Below are positions 46,201 through 53,874 of a DNA stretch of 64,000 bases, in pieces. The stretch is from Nocardia caishijiensis NBRC 108228 (GTDB taxonomy: Bacteria; Actinomycetota; Actinomycetes; Mycobacteriales; Mycobacteriaceae): contig NZ_BDBE01000025.1 of the NCBI RefSeq assembly GCF_001612825.1, positions 651,730 to 715,729 of the forward strand, written 5' to 3'. A program made the translations under genes and the position numbers. The notes beneath the pieces are model-generated. The model saw nothing but the letters and a program-made list of their open reading frames with translations, was not told where the DNA came from and did no database searches. The first letter of the stretch is position 1. Each line of letters begins with the position of its first letter.

Positions 46201-47755
46201 CCCGATCCGACTGCCCGGCGTCGACGCTGTCCGTGCCGCCGCGCCGGTGACCGTCGGTCAGGAGAATGCCGGAATTGGACTTCCACCAGGCCCGAAGATT
46301 CGTGGCGGACTCCTTGCGCGCCAAGGCGACCGCGGCTTCCGCGTGCGCGACCTCGGCCGCGGCCGCGTCGCGCAATTCCACCGTGCGTTCCGCGAGACGT
46401 TCCGCACGGGTGCGATCGGCAGCGGCGGATTCCCACTTGCTCACGGCTTTGCGGACCGCGCGCACGTCGGCGTCGCGTTCCTCGGCATGGCCGCGAACGG
46501 CGGCGGTGAACTGGTCGCCCCGGCCGTCGGTGCCGGGCGTGGTCCACTCGATGCCCGCTTCCTCGGCGGCCGAACGGAGGGCTTCCTCGCCGCGCACCAG
46601 CGCGGCAGCGGCCGTGCGTTCCGCTTCGGCGGCCTTCTCGGCTTCCTCGGCGCGACGCTGCAAGGTCTGGGCGGCTTCGGCGGCCTTGTCCCGGTGCACA
46701 GCGGCGGAGGTTTCGAGTCGGCGGACAGCGTCGGCGAGGTCGTCCAGTTGCTGTTTGCCCTCGTAGGCGCTGGAGCGCTGCAGGTTCTCGCGGTCGGCGA
46801 TGGCCTGCTCGTAGGCGCGGTCGGCCTCCTCGGCACGGGCCTCGGCGGCGGCGCGGTCGGCGTCGCGACGTGTGCGCAAGGCGGTCGCGGCGAACAGGGC
46901 GGTCGAGGCGTTGGTGACGGCGTCGAGCCGGGTGCGTACCTGATCGACATCCGACTTCGCTTGCACCGCAAGGTATTTGCGGTACACGTCCACGAACCGT
47001 CTGGTGGCGGTGTCGGCTTGCACCAGCCCGTCGAGCGTGCGGCCCACTTCTTCCATGTCGCTGAACGACCGGGCCGCGTCGAGGATCAACTGTTCGTCGA
47101 GGGGCCGCAGACCGTCGGTGAGTGCCTGCGACAGCCCACGCGGATCGAGATTCTTGGCCAGCTGCGGGCGACGCAGAGTGAGGATCAGGTTGATGAGCTG
47201 GTCGTAGCGCTGCATCCCGAGCCCGAACATGCGGGCGTCGATCGCGGCGCGGTATTCGACCGGGCGGTCGACGATGGCGTCGCTGCCGATCTGCTCGGCG
47301 AGCTGTTTGCGGGTGAGCGGGCGGTCGTCGGGACCGATCAACGAGAAGTCGACACCCGCGCGACCGTCGGCGACGAAATACCAGCGCGTCACCTTGTCCG
47401 AGGACCGGGTGGCACGCATCCCGATACCGACCGTGACGACCTCGGGATCCTCCCAGTTGCCGCGCGCGAATTCCATCCACACATATGAGTACGCCGATTC
47501 CTGCTTGCGGTAGAGCAGGTTCGACTTCATGGTGCGTTCCTCACCGGCGAACGGGTTGAGCCTGCGCGGCTCGATCCGCCCGTCGAGCACGAACGGGAAC
47601 AGCACCTCGAGGGCCTTGGTCTTGCCCGAACCGTTGGGTCCGCGCAATACCAGGCGTCCGTCGGCGAAACAGAACTCCTGGTCGCGGTAGTCCCACAGGT
47701 TGACGATGCCCGCGCGGGTCGGGACGAATCGCACTCCGCCGTGAATGAGCGTCAT
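43241..47755 (-). CDS. jetC: JetC-like SMC ATPase (TIGR02680 type)
   Basis: 1504 residues. Walker A GPNGSGKT at 39-46; two long Ala/Glu/Arg-rich coiled-coil arms; a central hinge-like part with a disordered, acidic Ser/Thr-rich insertion (about 740-815); C-terminal signature LSGGEQ and Walker B LLALDEAFAGVD. This is the SMC-type motor of Wadjet systems of the TIGR02677-02680 set, which load onto DNA and extrude loops to recognise small circular plasmids. ATG 47755, 4 bases after jetB, with GGGAGG inside jetB as ribosome site. The usual nuclease partner is not found beside it. Confidence 0.85.
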   Translation of the reverse strand: MTLIHGGVRFVPTRAGIVNLWDYRDQEFCFADGRLVLRGPNGSGKTKALEVLFPFVLDGRIEPRRLNPFAGEERTMKSNLLYRKQESAYSYVWMEFARGNWEDPEVVTVGIGMRATRSSDKVTRWYFVADGRAGVDFSLIGPDDRPLTRKQLAEQIGSDAIVDRPVEYRAAIDARMFGLGMQRYDQLINLILTLRRPQLAKNLDPRGLSQALTDGLRPLDEQLILDAARSFSDMEEVGRTLDGLVQADTATRRFVDVYRKYLAVQAKSDVDQVRTRLDAVTNASTALFAATALRTRRDADRAAAEARAEEADRAYEQAIADRENLQRSSAYEGKQQLDDLADAVRRLETSAAVHRDKAAEAAQTLQRRAEEAEKAAEAERTAAAALVRGEEALRSAAEEAGIEWTTPGTDGRGDQFTAAVRGHAEERDADVRAVRKAVSKWESAAADRTRAERLAERTVELRDAAAAEVAHAEAAVALARKESATNLRAWWKSNSGILLTDGHRRGGTDSVDAGQSDRARAADVTTDEVGMLEALEAAFAGAGVEDIPSAAEVLAERCEPLRERIRTRRQEARARAEAAAARRDALTAEREQIAAEHDDAPPSSTARTGAREGLPGAPLWQLVRFGDAVSAREAAGIEAALQAAGLLDSWVCGPTLPTEVEADHFLLPLPLDQRPTGRTLADVLVVEENTAEGEAPSDTVAAVLASVALDEFFPDSGNSASTEADDRSGYEAAETHPAPTTQVRADSAPGAGDAAESTTVGATSADRAGVADGEGVGRTMPGATLSALAAEATTMVIGAAGHYRLGVLVGRQHKTEAEFIGATARARRRASRLAEIEAAIEAARAECDATRAEESSAATQLAALADAAKSLPRPSAVTAALRAVAETAGLMRSRVEAAAQAERELDLAVAEVAAQDKKVRAAAQAHRTPREARELDALAAAIRHFENTGTGLLRLRAEHEREREREREGADRHDEARALAEAFAEEAEAARAGYAEQQRKLATLREALGAGAADIDRDLDAARSAIEAAKAEQRAARKAANAAIEAVGDAEAAYRTAHEALATALTEVLAEVRSLAPYARPDLLSLLGGSVEHRWPSSEAAWSTSEQLQYRIVAAGPETDPVVLPDEVAALFADLDAATAQVRATEAGRKSTRSAVTSALQEFDAALTASGRDYRLHWDADDGLTVVAVHDENGQTALADFAARIDAARRDQELLLTDAERRILEDALLTGLAQQIHERTTDARELISRMGAEMKQRRMSSGNTIGVHWVLADGLSEAARAMCKLLDRDTAALSPEDLGAVRAHFAAEIRAARAAHPERSYPEILAATLDYRSWRVFSFTLISGDGSEDKLTVARHSALSGGEQSVSLHLPLFAAAHVMLDSADPQAPRLLALDEAFAGVDDNGRSELLGLSVQFDLDLFMTGYDLWITYPHVPGCAHYDLAHSTAENTVSATLLVWDSGELLAEHDGGDLTTALGSPNRRRLPNTIEGGLTLEGMPGEPAPVG

Positions 47756-47759
47756 CTGC

Positions 47760-49118
47760 TCAGCTCCCTCCCACTCCGGTGCCGACATCCGCGGCGGTGA
47801 CGAACAATTCCTCGGTCTTGCGCACCCGTACCGTGACGACCGCACCCCGATACCGGGCCAGCGCGGGCAGCACCAGCAGCCCGTCCGCGACGGGCCGGAT
47901 CAGCCGCAGCTTGGTCAGCAGGGCCAGCACCTCGGCGGTGAGACCGGCGACATCGGCCTGCCACTGGGCGGCGAAGGTGGCACCGTATCGAGCGGTGAGG
48001 GCGGTGACGGTCGCCCGCACCCACGCCTCCTCCAGGAACGGATAGGCGTCGGGTTCCTCGACCACATCGTCGTCGGGATCCGTTGCGGACTCGGGTGTTT
48101 CGTCCACCAGGGGAACGAAGAGCCCGGCCTCGGGAATCGCGGAGTCGAGCTGCTCGAGCAGTTCGTCACCCGGATCGAGGTCGGGCGGCGACCGGTGCGG
48201 CAGCGGATTGTCCAGATCGAGGACCGCGTCGGCGATCTCACCGATCAGCAGCAGCCCCACCTGCGCCAGGGTGCCCGTCCCGGGGAACCGGGTGTCCGAC
48301 AACCGACCCGAGGTGTCGATGAGCGCGACACCTTCGGCGCGCCGTTCGGCCCGCAACCCGGTGCAGTACTCGACCTCACCGATCAGGCGTTCCTGGCTGA
48401 GCAATGCCCGTTCTTCTGGCGTCAGATCCGCGAGATACACGACGGGGCGCTCCACCAACGCGCGCCGGACCCGTCGCGCCAGGTCGGCGGGTTCGGCGTT
48501 CTCGGCCAGCAGACCACGCACGCTGTGCAGGTGCTGCAACGCACGCGGCGGCCGGAACAGTGCGAACACCACTGGGCGGTCGATGTCGTAGAGCGCCTCG
48601 CCCGCATCGGGATCGCTGGCCCAGCCGCCCGCGTCACCGTCGGCCAGGGTCAGCGCACCGCGCGCCCCCAACCAACCGACGGCGTCGACGAAGGCGTCAC
48701 GGTCGGCGGCCCGCTCGGTGGACAGGTCGAGCCCATCGATGCGGCTCGCGTAGTCGGCGACGTGCTCGGCCAACTCCGACAGGGTGATCTGATCCCCGGC
48801 TCGGCCCAGCGCGGCGAGTGCCAACGAAAGGTAGGCATAGCGTCGCCGGTCGAACACCCGATCGTTGACACTGCGCGCGGGCCGGGCATCCTCGAGCCGA
48901 TCGTGCACCGGATAGAGGCGCGCTGTCGTCTCGGTGATCTCCACCCGATACCCGAACAACTCGGCCATGTCCTCGCGCAGCTCGGTCGCCCACCGCCGGA
49001 TCAGCGGCAACGCGATTCGGTCCGGATAGACCCGCGTGACAAGGTGATTCGCCAGCATCACCCGTACCGCACGTTGGTAACTGTCGAGCGCGAGCGCATC
49101 GATCCGCGGCCGCTTCAC
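47760..49118 (-). CDS. jetB: JetB-like protein (TIGR02678/DUF2398 type)
   Basis: 452 residues. Resembles the DUF2398 component of Wadjet-like operons (kite-type winged-helix partner of the SMC motor): RAVRVMLANHLVTRVYPDRIALPLIRRWATELREDMAELFGY, ETTARLYPV, DRRRYAYLSLALAAL, then a winged-helix C-terminus ending RKTEELFVTAADV. The GTG at 49118 is chosen because GGGGGGTGG precedes it and an overlap with the upstream stop (GTGA) indicates coupling; the longer frame upstream is not coding-like. Acidic linker (PESATDPDDDVVEEPD) near residue 365. Confidence 0.78.
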   Translation of the reverse strand: MKRPRIDALALDSYQRAVRVMLANHLVTRVYPDRIALPLIRRWATELREDMAELFGYRVEITETTARLYPVHDRLEDARPARSVNDRVFDRRRYAYLSLALAALGRAGDQITLSELAEHVADYASRIDGLDLSTERAADRDAFVDAVGWLGARGALTLADGDAGGWASDPDAGEALYDIDRPVVFALFRPPRALQHLHSVRGLLAENAEPADLARRVRRALVERPVVYLADLTPEERALLSQERLIGEVEYCTGLRAERRAEGVALIDTSGRLSDTRFPGTGTLAQVGLLLIGEIADAVLDLDNPLPHRSPPDLDPGDELLEQLDSAIPEAGLFVPLVDETPESATDPDDDVVEEPDAYPFLEEAWVRATVTALTARYGATFAAQWQADVAGLTAEVLALLTKLRLIRPVADGLLVLPALARYRGAVVTVRVRKTEELFVTAADVGTGVGGS

Positions 49119-49390
49119 CGGGCCACCCCCCGCCGTACCGTGCCGCCGCGCGCGCACCCCGACATCGACCGTCGATCGGGCATGGGAGCGTTGATGATCG
49201 AGCGATATCCGTCGTGCGCGCGCGCCCGGATGAGAAGCGTGGTCCACTCGGCGTTCCTCGTCGCGGCATCCGCCCGCACCGGCTGCGCCCAACGGTGGTC
49301 GTGCGGTGTCAATTGCCCCTGCGCCCGGTCTTTCTGGTCGCCGCGTTCCGCGCGGGGCGATCCGTGCCGACGGCCCATCGCAGGCGTCAT
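49115..49390 (-). CDS. 91-residue ORF coupled between jetA and jetB
   Basis: Starts ATGA on the jetA stop and ends GTGA on the jetB start, so ribosomes can pass through all three. Basic and Trp-containing (WAQPVRADAATRNAEWTTLLIRARAHDGYRSI), third-position G/C about 80% by eye. No family recognised. It could be a small nucleic-acid-binding subunit, a displaced N-terminus of the JetB protein, or a translated spacer. Confidence 0.5.
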   Translation of the reverse strand: MTPAMGRRHGSPRAERGDQKDRAQGQLTPHDHRWAQPVRADAATRNAEWTTLLIRARAHDGYRSIINAPMPDRRSMSGCARGGTVRRGVAR

Positions 49391-50946
49391 CGCTTGGCTC
49401 CTCGGCGTGCGCCTGCCTGTACTTCGAGGCGGCGGTTGTTCAGGTGCAGCAGCCCGGCCGCCGTGCGGATGACCGTCGACCCGTCGCACGGGCGAACCGT
49501 CAGGGTGACGCCGTTGTCGGAACCCGTTGTGCCCTCGACCCGTCCGCTCACCGGGACCCAGGCCGTGGAGGCCGCGTCGAGCAGGCGTAACAGCACCTCG
49601 GTCTCGCGCTGGTCGAGTACCCGTTCGTGCACGTTGCCGGTGGCCAGGGACGCGGCGGCCGCCGCGCGTTCGCGTTGGGCGGCCAGTTGCGCCTCGCGCA
49701 GGCGGCGTACTCCGGCGTCGTTGCGGGAGATCCGGGCGGGTGCGCCCGCGGCGGGGGCTCGGCCGGTCTCGGCGAGGGTGCGGGAGATCTCCAAAGGTGG
49801 TGCGTCCCACCAGGATCGATGGACCGGCACCAGGTCGGCGTCGGGGTGTTCCAGTGACAGGTGCCGTGGTTTGCCGAGGCCGAACACCGCGTCGTACAGG
49901 GCATGCGCACTGCCCGAAGTGGGGGTGGCGACGAACCAGGCCGCGAGGTGACGCAGGGCCGATTCCCGGCTGATCCCGCCCCTGCGGGTCTCGGTCACCC
50001 GGCGCAACAGCGACAGCACGGCCGCGATGGCGCTCATCGTCGCCTCCCGCAGCCGGTCGGCCTCACACGACTCACCTGGCTCGGTGCCCGCGACGAACCA
50101 GGTGCGCAACCCGTCCCAACGAGAACGCCAATCCGCTTCCCGCTCGGCGGAACTCAGCAGCACCCGCTCGTCACATCCCGCTGCCCGGCCGATCAATTCC
50201 TCGACCCCGGTGGCCTCGACCTCCCCGATCGCGGCGGCCAGGCGTGGCGCGAACCGGGCAAGATCCAAACTGAACTCCCGCATGTGCGCGAGCAACGCGT
50301 CCTTGTGCGCCAGAAACGACTCGGGCGTAATCTCGGTCGTGCGCACCAGATCGCCCAGCGACAGATAGAAGTGCGCGGCCCGCGCGGCCATGTCGGTGAG
50401 CGCGGCGTCGAGCCGTCGCAGGGTGGTGTAGACCCGTTCGGCGTCGCCCTCGCGGTTGGCGGTCGCCAGGGTGCACAGGTCCGCGAGCAACTCGGGCAGC
50501 ACCAGCCGCGACAGCGACGCGTCCTCCATCCGGGCCGCGAGCACCCCGGCCACCGCCTGATACGCCTGGAACCCGGCCTGCGCGAACTGGTACACGTAGT
50601 GCCGGTTGCGGTACTCGGCCAATGTGGCAGCCCGGGTGCCGTCGTAGCTGCGCTCGAGCACACCCCACCGGTGCAACTGCTCGAGTAGCGGACCGATCTC
50701 GGCGGCCGACAGCGGCACCCCCGCCGCGGCGGGCCCCCGCGCGCCCGCCTCGGCCTTGGCGATCCACTCGGCGACGTCATCGGCGTGCAGCAACACCACG
50801 TACGCCGCCCGCGCGCTGTCGAAGGCGCGCAGAACTCGCAGGTAGTCGGCGCGTTTCTCGGCGGTGGCGAACGAGAACAACCGCAGCCGCTCGTCCCAGA
50901 GGGCAGGGACGGCGCTGGGCAGGCCGTCGGCGCGGGGGTCGGTCAC
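49387..50946 (-). CDS. jetA: JetA-like protein (TIGR02677/DUF2397 type)
   Basis: 519 residues. DUF2397 pattern: LRLFSFATAEKRADYLRVLRAFDSARAAYVVLLHADDV, YRNRHYVYQFAQAGFQAYQAV, SLGDLVRTTEITPESFLAHKDALLAHMREFSLDL, RHLAAWFVATPTSGSAHALYDAVFGLGKPRHL. This is the kleisin-like component of Wadjet-type SMC complexes. GTG 50946 is preferred because TAATCT ends 7 bases before it, the layout of an actinobacterial leaderless message; in-frame starts at 50967 and 51024 are possible. Confidence 0.8.
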   Translation of the reverse strand: MTDPRADGLPSAVPALWDERLRLFSFATAEKRADYLRVLRAFDSARAAYVVLLHADDVAEWIAKAEAGARGPAAAGVPLSAAEIGPLLEQLHRWGVLERSYDGTRAATLAEYRNRHYVYQFAQAGFQAYQAVAGVLAARMEDASLSRLVLPELLADLCTLATANREGDAERVYTTLRRLDAALTDMAARAAHFYLSLGDLVRTTEITPESFLAHKDALLAHMREFSLDLARFAPRLAAAIGEVEATGVEELIGRAAGCDERVLLSSAEREADWRSRWDGLRTWFVAGTEPGESCEADRLREATMSAIAAVLSLLRRVTETRRGGISRESALRHLAAWFVATPTSGSAHALYDAVFGLGKPRHLSLEHPDADLVPVHRSWWDAPPLEISRTLAETGRAPAAGAPARISRNDAGVRRLREAQLAAQRERAAAAASLATGNVHERVLDQRETEVLLRLLDAASTAWVPVSGRVEGTTGSDNGVTLTVRPCDGSTVIRTAAGLLHLNNRRLEVQAGARRGAKR

Positions 50947-51020
50947 CGTAGACAGATTAGTGGTGACCGACCCGTGCTCCGCCCGACCCGTCCCGGATCG
51001 GCGTGGCATCGCCGCCGCGC

Positions 51021-52253
51021 TCACCCGACGTTGAGCGAGCGCAACTGCTCGAGGAACGACTGGGTGCGCGGATCACCGGGGAAACGCTCGATGATCTCCC
51101 GCGCCGCCTCACCCGCGATCCACGCCAGCGACGGCAGCGACTTGCGCCCCGAGGTGAACGCCGCGACGCCCTCCTCGACGGCTCGCTCGAGATCGCGGTC
51201 GCGCACCGCGACGACGGCGAGGGTGAGCCGGGCCTCCGACACCCGCATGGGATTGCGCACGCTGCCGTCGGGCCGGGTCGAATCCTTGATCACCTGCTGG
51301 GCGTAGCGCTCGGCGAGCCGGTCCTGGCCCGCCACCCGGCAGCAGTCCATGGCGTAGAAGTCGAACTTCGTCGCGTCGACGACGAAGTGGTTGTCCAGAT
51401 CGGCCGGATGACCCATCCGCGCCAGGATCGCCCGGCCTTCGTCGAGCGCGGTCTGCACCGCCCGGCGATCACCGAGCCGCGCCCACCCCTTGGCCCGTTG
51501 GGCGGCCAACTGCACGCCGACACCCATCGACGTGGTCCCCGCCATCGCCTTCTCGGAGACATCGATGGCACCGCGAAAGTTGCCCTGGGTCAACGCGAAC
51601 CACGCCGACATCTCCGCCGCCCAACCGACGATCTCGGGGTTGCCCGCCTCGCGACCGAGCGAATCCGCCGCGCGCCGTGTGGCTTCGGCGCCCGCCCGAT
51701 GACCGAGGTCGTAGTCGACGCAACCCACCAGCAACGCCACCCAGCCAGCCAGTACGAGGATTTCCCGATGCTGGCTCAGCGTGAGTCGGCCGTCGAGCAG
51801 CGAGGTGATCCGGCGCAGCCACGCGGTTCCCTCGGCGTGCAGCTCGTGCGGGTCGGCGTAGGCGTACTCGCAGCACAACCGTTCGGCGGTGATCCGCACC
51901 GCGTCGAGGGTGGCGCTGTTGACATCGGACATGCGTAGCCTGCCGATGAATTCGAGTGTGTCCATACCGGTCGCGGATAACAGCTCGTCATCGCGGTTGG
52001 GGCGGGACTTGGGGAAGAACGCGGCGGGGACGGTGTCGAACGCGGCCGCGATGATCGGCGCGTAGAACTCGTCGGGTCGTGATTCACCGGACTCCCAGCG
52101 GCGCCAATTGCGCAGCAGAGTACTGTCCGTCGGCAGGTTGTGTGAGGACTTGGCACGCATCGCGCGGACGGCGTCGGCTTGCGACCATCCCCTCGCGTCA
52201 CGTTCCGAGCGCATCCGGACAGCCCAGACGGGTCGATCATCAGTTGCGGTCAC
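51021..52253 (-). CDS. XRE-type HTH regulator with TPR-like C-terminal half
   Basis: 410 residues. N-terminal HTH (RMRSERDARGWSQADAVRAMRAK, TLLRNWRRWESGESRPDEFY), then about 300 residues of alpha-helical repeats (LAGWVALLVGCVDYDLGHRAGAEATRRAADSL, RAKGWARLGDRRAVQTALDEGRAILARMG). Such proteins are peptide- or ligand-sensing repressors/activators in actinomycetes. GTG start. Divergent from the resolvase-like gene across a 237-base region with a palindrome. Confidence 0.85.
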   Translation of the reverse strand: MTATDDRPVWAVRMRSERDARGWSQADAVRAMRAKSSHNLPTDSTLLRNWRRWESGESRPDEFYAPIIAAAFDTVPAAFFPKSRPNRDDELLSATGMDTLEFIGRLRMSDVNSATLDAVRITAERLCCEYAYADPHELHAEGTAWLRRITSLLDGRLTLSQHREILVLAGWVALLVGCVDYDLGHRAGAEATRRAADSLGREAGNPEIVGWAAEMSAWFALTQGNFRGAIDVSEKAMAGTTSMGVGVQLAAQRAKGWARLGDRRAVQTALDEGRAILARMGHPADLDNHFVVDATKFDFYAMDCCRVAGQDRLAERYAQQVIKDSTRPDGSVRNPMRVSEARLTLAVVAVRDRDLERAVEEGVAAFTSGRKSLPSLAWIAGEAAREIIERFPGDPRTQSFLEQLRSLNVG

Positions 52254-52302
52254 GGCCGTAGTATTCCACCAGTTAACGTTCGGCGTCCCGGATAGGGCAT
52301 GT

Positions 52303-52324
52303 AGATGTCATCGGTTTGACATCT
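52303..52324. promoter_or_regulatory. Palindrome between HTH regulator and resolvase-like gene
   Basis: AGATGTCA and TGACATCT form a perfect 8-bp inverted repeat with a 6-base spacer, about 50 bases from the regulator start. A plausible site for the divergent HTH protein. Confidence 0.55.
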
Positions 52325-52341
52325 GCTACAACGGAGGACGA

Positions 52342-52356
52342 ATGCGCATGCTGTAA
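52342..52356 (+). CDS. Four-codon leader ORF (MRML)
   Basis: ATG CGC ATG CTG TAA behind GGAGG at a 5-6 base spacing. It lies 134 bases before the resolvase-like gene, with a strong hairpin in between. The ribosome site is better than that of many genes here. Could be a translated leader; chance is not excluded. Confidence 0.35.
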   Translation: MRML

Positions 52357-52416
52357 GTAGGTGCTCGGCCGGACCGATCACCCGCCCCGCAGGAGAGCTT
52401 GCGAGGCAACGCAGTA

Positions 52417-52447
52417 CCCCCGCGCGGCGGCTGGCGTCGCGCGGGGG
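52417..52447 (+). promoter_or_regulatory. Strong hairpin in the leader of the resolvase-like gene
   Basis: CCCCCGCGCGGC pairs with GTCGCGCGGGGG (12 bp, one G-T) around a 7-base loop. It lies 44 bases before the GTG start and leaves the ribosome site GGAGG free. May act as a terminator or attenuator. Confidence 0.5.
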
Positions 52448-52490
52448 GATCCGACAACAGAACAGCGATCCCAATCCAACGGAGGTTCGG

Positions 52491-52796
52491 GTGGAAGCGT
52501 TGATCTATGGATACTTGCGTGACGATCTGGCCGAGGGCCAGGGCGATCAATTGGAGGATGCGCTACGCAGCCTCGCGGCTACGGCGGGAATGTGTTTCGC
52601 CGCGACGTTCCACGAATCGACCGCGGGTGACGGCGCGGCCTTCGCCGAGCTCACCAAGGAATTGAAGCGGGCAGACGCACACCACGTGGTGGTGCCCTCG
52701 CTCGATCACCTTGCCGGGCAGACGATCCCGCGCGACATGCTGATCGCGAAACTGGCGCACGAGGCCGCCGCCCAAGTCCTCACCCTGGAGCGCTGA
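52491..52796 (+). CDS. Degenerate resolvase-fold small protein
   Basis: 101 residues. Layout resembles the N-terminal domain of serine recombinases (ALIYGYLRDDLAEGQGDQLEDALRSLAATAGM, then RADAHHVVVPSLDHLAG), but the catalytic Ser after the YxR segment is Asp and no DNA-binding domain follows. It is thus unlikely to recombine DNA and may have a regulatory or structural role. GTG start with GGAGG 7 bases before. Divergent from an HTH regulator, a pairing that suggests a two-gene unit. Confidence 0.7.
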   Translation: MEALIYGYLRDDLAEGQGDQLEDALRSLAATAGMCFAATFHESTAGDGAAFAELTKELKRADAHHVVVPSLDHLAGQTIPRDMLIAKLAHEAAAQVLTLER

Positions 52797-52863
52797 CATG
52801 GCGGCCTCCGACGCCGAACCACCATCCTGACGGCGGCGCCCCGAGCGGGCCGGTGCGTCGGGC

Positions 52864-53748
52864 CTACAGCCCGAAGCTCCCCGGCCCGCGCCTGCGCAGG
52901 TACTTCTCGAACTCCGCGGCGATGGCGTCACCGTCGATCTTCGACATCGTCTCGTTGAGATCGAGTGCCGCGTCACCCCGTTCCTCGAGCGAGCGCACGT
53001 ATTCGCTGATCTCCTCGTCGCCGACGGTCATCTCGTTCACCGCGGCCTCCCACTCCTCGGCTTGCGCGGGCAGTTCGCCGAGCGGCACCTCGATGTCGAG
53101 GACTTCCTCCACCCGGTGCAGCAGCGCGATCGTCGCCTTCGGATTCGGCGGTTGCGACACGTAGTGCGGCACCGCGGCCCAGAACGACACGGCGGGCACG
53201 CCTGCCTTGACGCACTGGTCCTGCAGCACGCCGGTGATCCCGGTCGGACCCTCGTAACGGGTCTGTTCCAGGTTGAAACGCTCGGCCGCCTCCGGGCTGT
53301 AGGCCGAACCGGTGACCGGCACCGGCCGGGTATGCGGTGTGTCGGCCAGCAACGCGCCGAGGATCACCACCGTCTCCACACCCAGCTGTTCGATGAACTC
53401 GAGCAGGTCGTTGCAGAAGCTGCGCCAGCGCATGTTGGGTTCGATCCCGCGCAGCAGCACCACGTCACGGTCGCTGCCGGGCGGCGAGCACACCGACAAC
53501 ATGGTCGAGGGCCACTGGATCTCCCTGGTCACCCCGTCGACCTGGCGCACGGTCGGCCGGTTCACCTGGTAGTCGTAATAGTCCTCGGAGTCGAGTTCGG
53601 CCAGCGGCTCGGAGTCCCAGAGCAACTCCAGGTGTTCGACCGCGCCGCTCGCGGCGTCACCGGCATCGTTCCAGCCCTCGAAGGCCGCGACCAGCACGGG
53701 ATTGCGCAACGTCGGCAGTTCCGTCTCGGGGGTCTCACTGGCATCCAC
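52864..53748 (-). CDS. PAC2-family protein
   Basis: 294 residues. PAC2 (proteasome assembly chaperone-like) fold: NPVLVAAFEGWNDAGDAASGAVEHL, the VVLLRGIEPNMRWRSFCNDLLEF strand-helix, VVILGALLADTPHTRPVPVTG, SFWAAVPHYVSQPPNPKATIALL. It is widespread in actinobacteria that have proteasomes, though a proteasome role is not proven. GTG start. Divergent from metH. Confidence 0.9.
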   Translation of the reverse strand: MDASETPETELPTLRNPVLVAAFEGWNDAGDAASGAVEHLELLWDSEPLAELDSEDYYDYQVNRPTVRQVDGVTREIQWPSTMLSVCSPPGSDRDVVLLRGIEPNMRWRSFCNDLLEFIEQLGVETVVILGALLADTPHTRPVPVTGSAYSPEAAERFNLEQTRYEGPTGITGVLQDQCVKAGVPAVSFWAAVPHYVSQPPNPKATIALLHRVEEVLDIEVPLGELPAQAEEWEAAVNEMTVGDEEISEYVRSLEERGDAALDLNETMSKIDGDAIAAEFEKYLRRRGPGSFGL

Positions 53749-53874
53749 CCGGTCAGCCTAGTGTCTTGGGCCAATTGTTTTGTGGCGACCGGCAGGGTTG
53801 CGTGTTGTGTGGCCCGGACCACTGGATCACCGACAGTGGTCTCGCGTGTCCGAGGCGCCCACTAGTCTTGAACC

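Noticed and set aside
49119..49292. N-terminal extension of jetB to 49292
   Set aside because: The added residues are Arg/Gly/His-rich and non-conserved in character; the GTGA coupling at 49118 with a GGGGGGTGG site is better.
52491..52796. Active site-specific recombinase or mobile element
   Set aside because: The catalytic Ser is replaced and there is no DNA-binding domain, no partner transposase and no terminal repeats.
53749..53874. Cobalamin riboswitch upstream of metH
   Set aside because: The gap is only 126 bases and no B12-box-like sequence is visible; only a 6-bp hairpin is seen.
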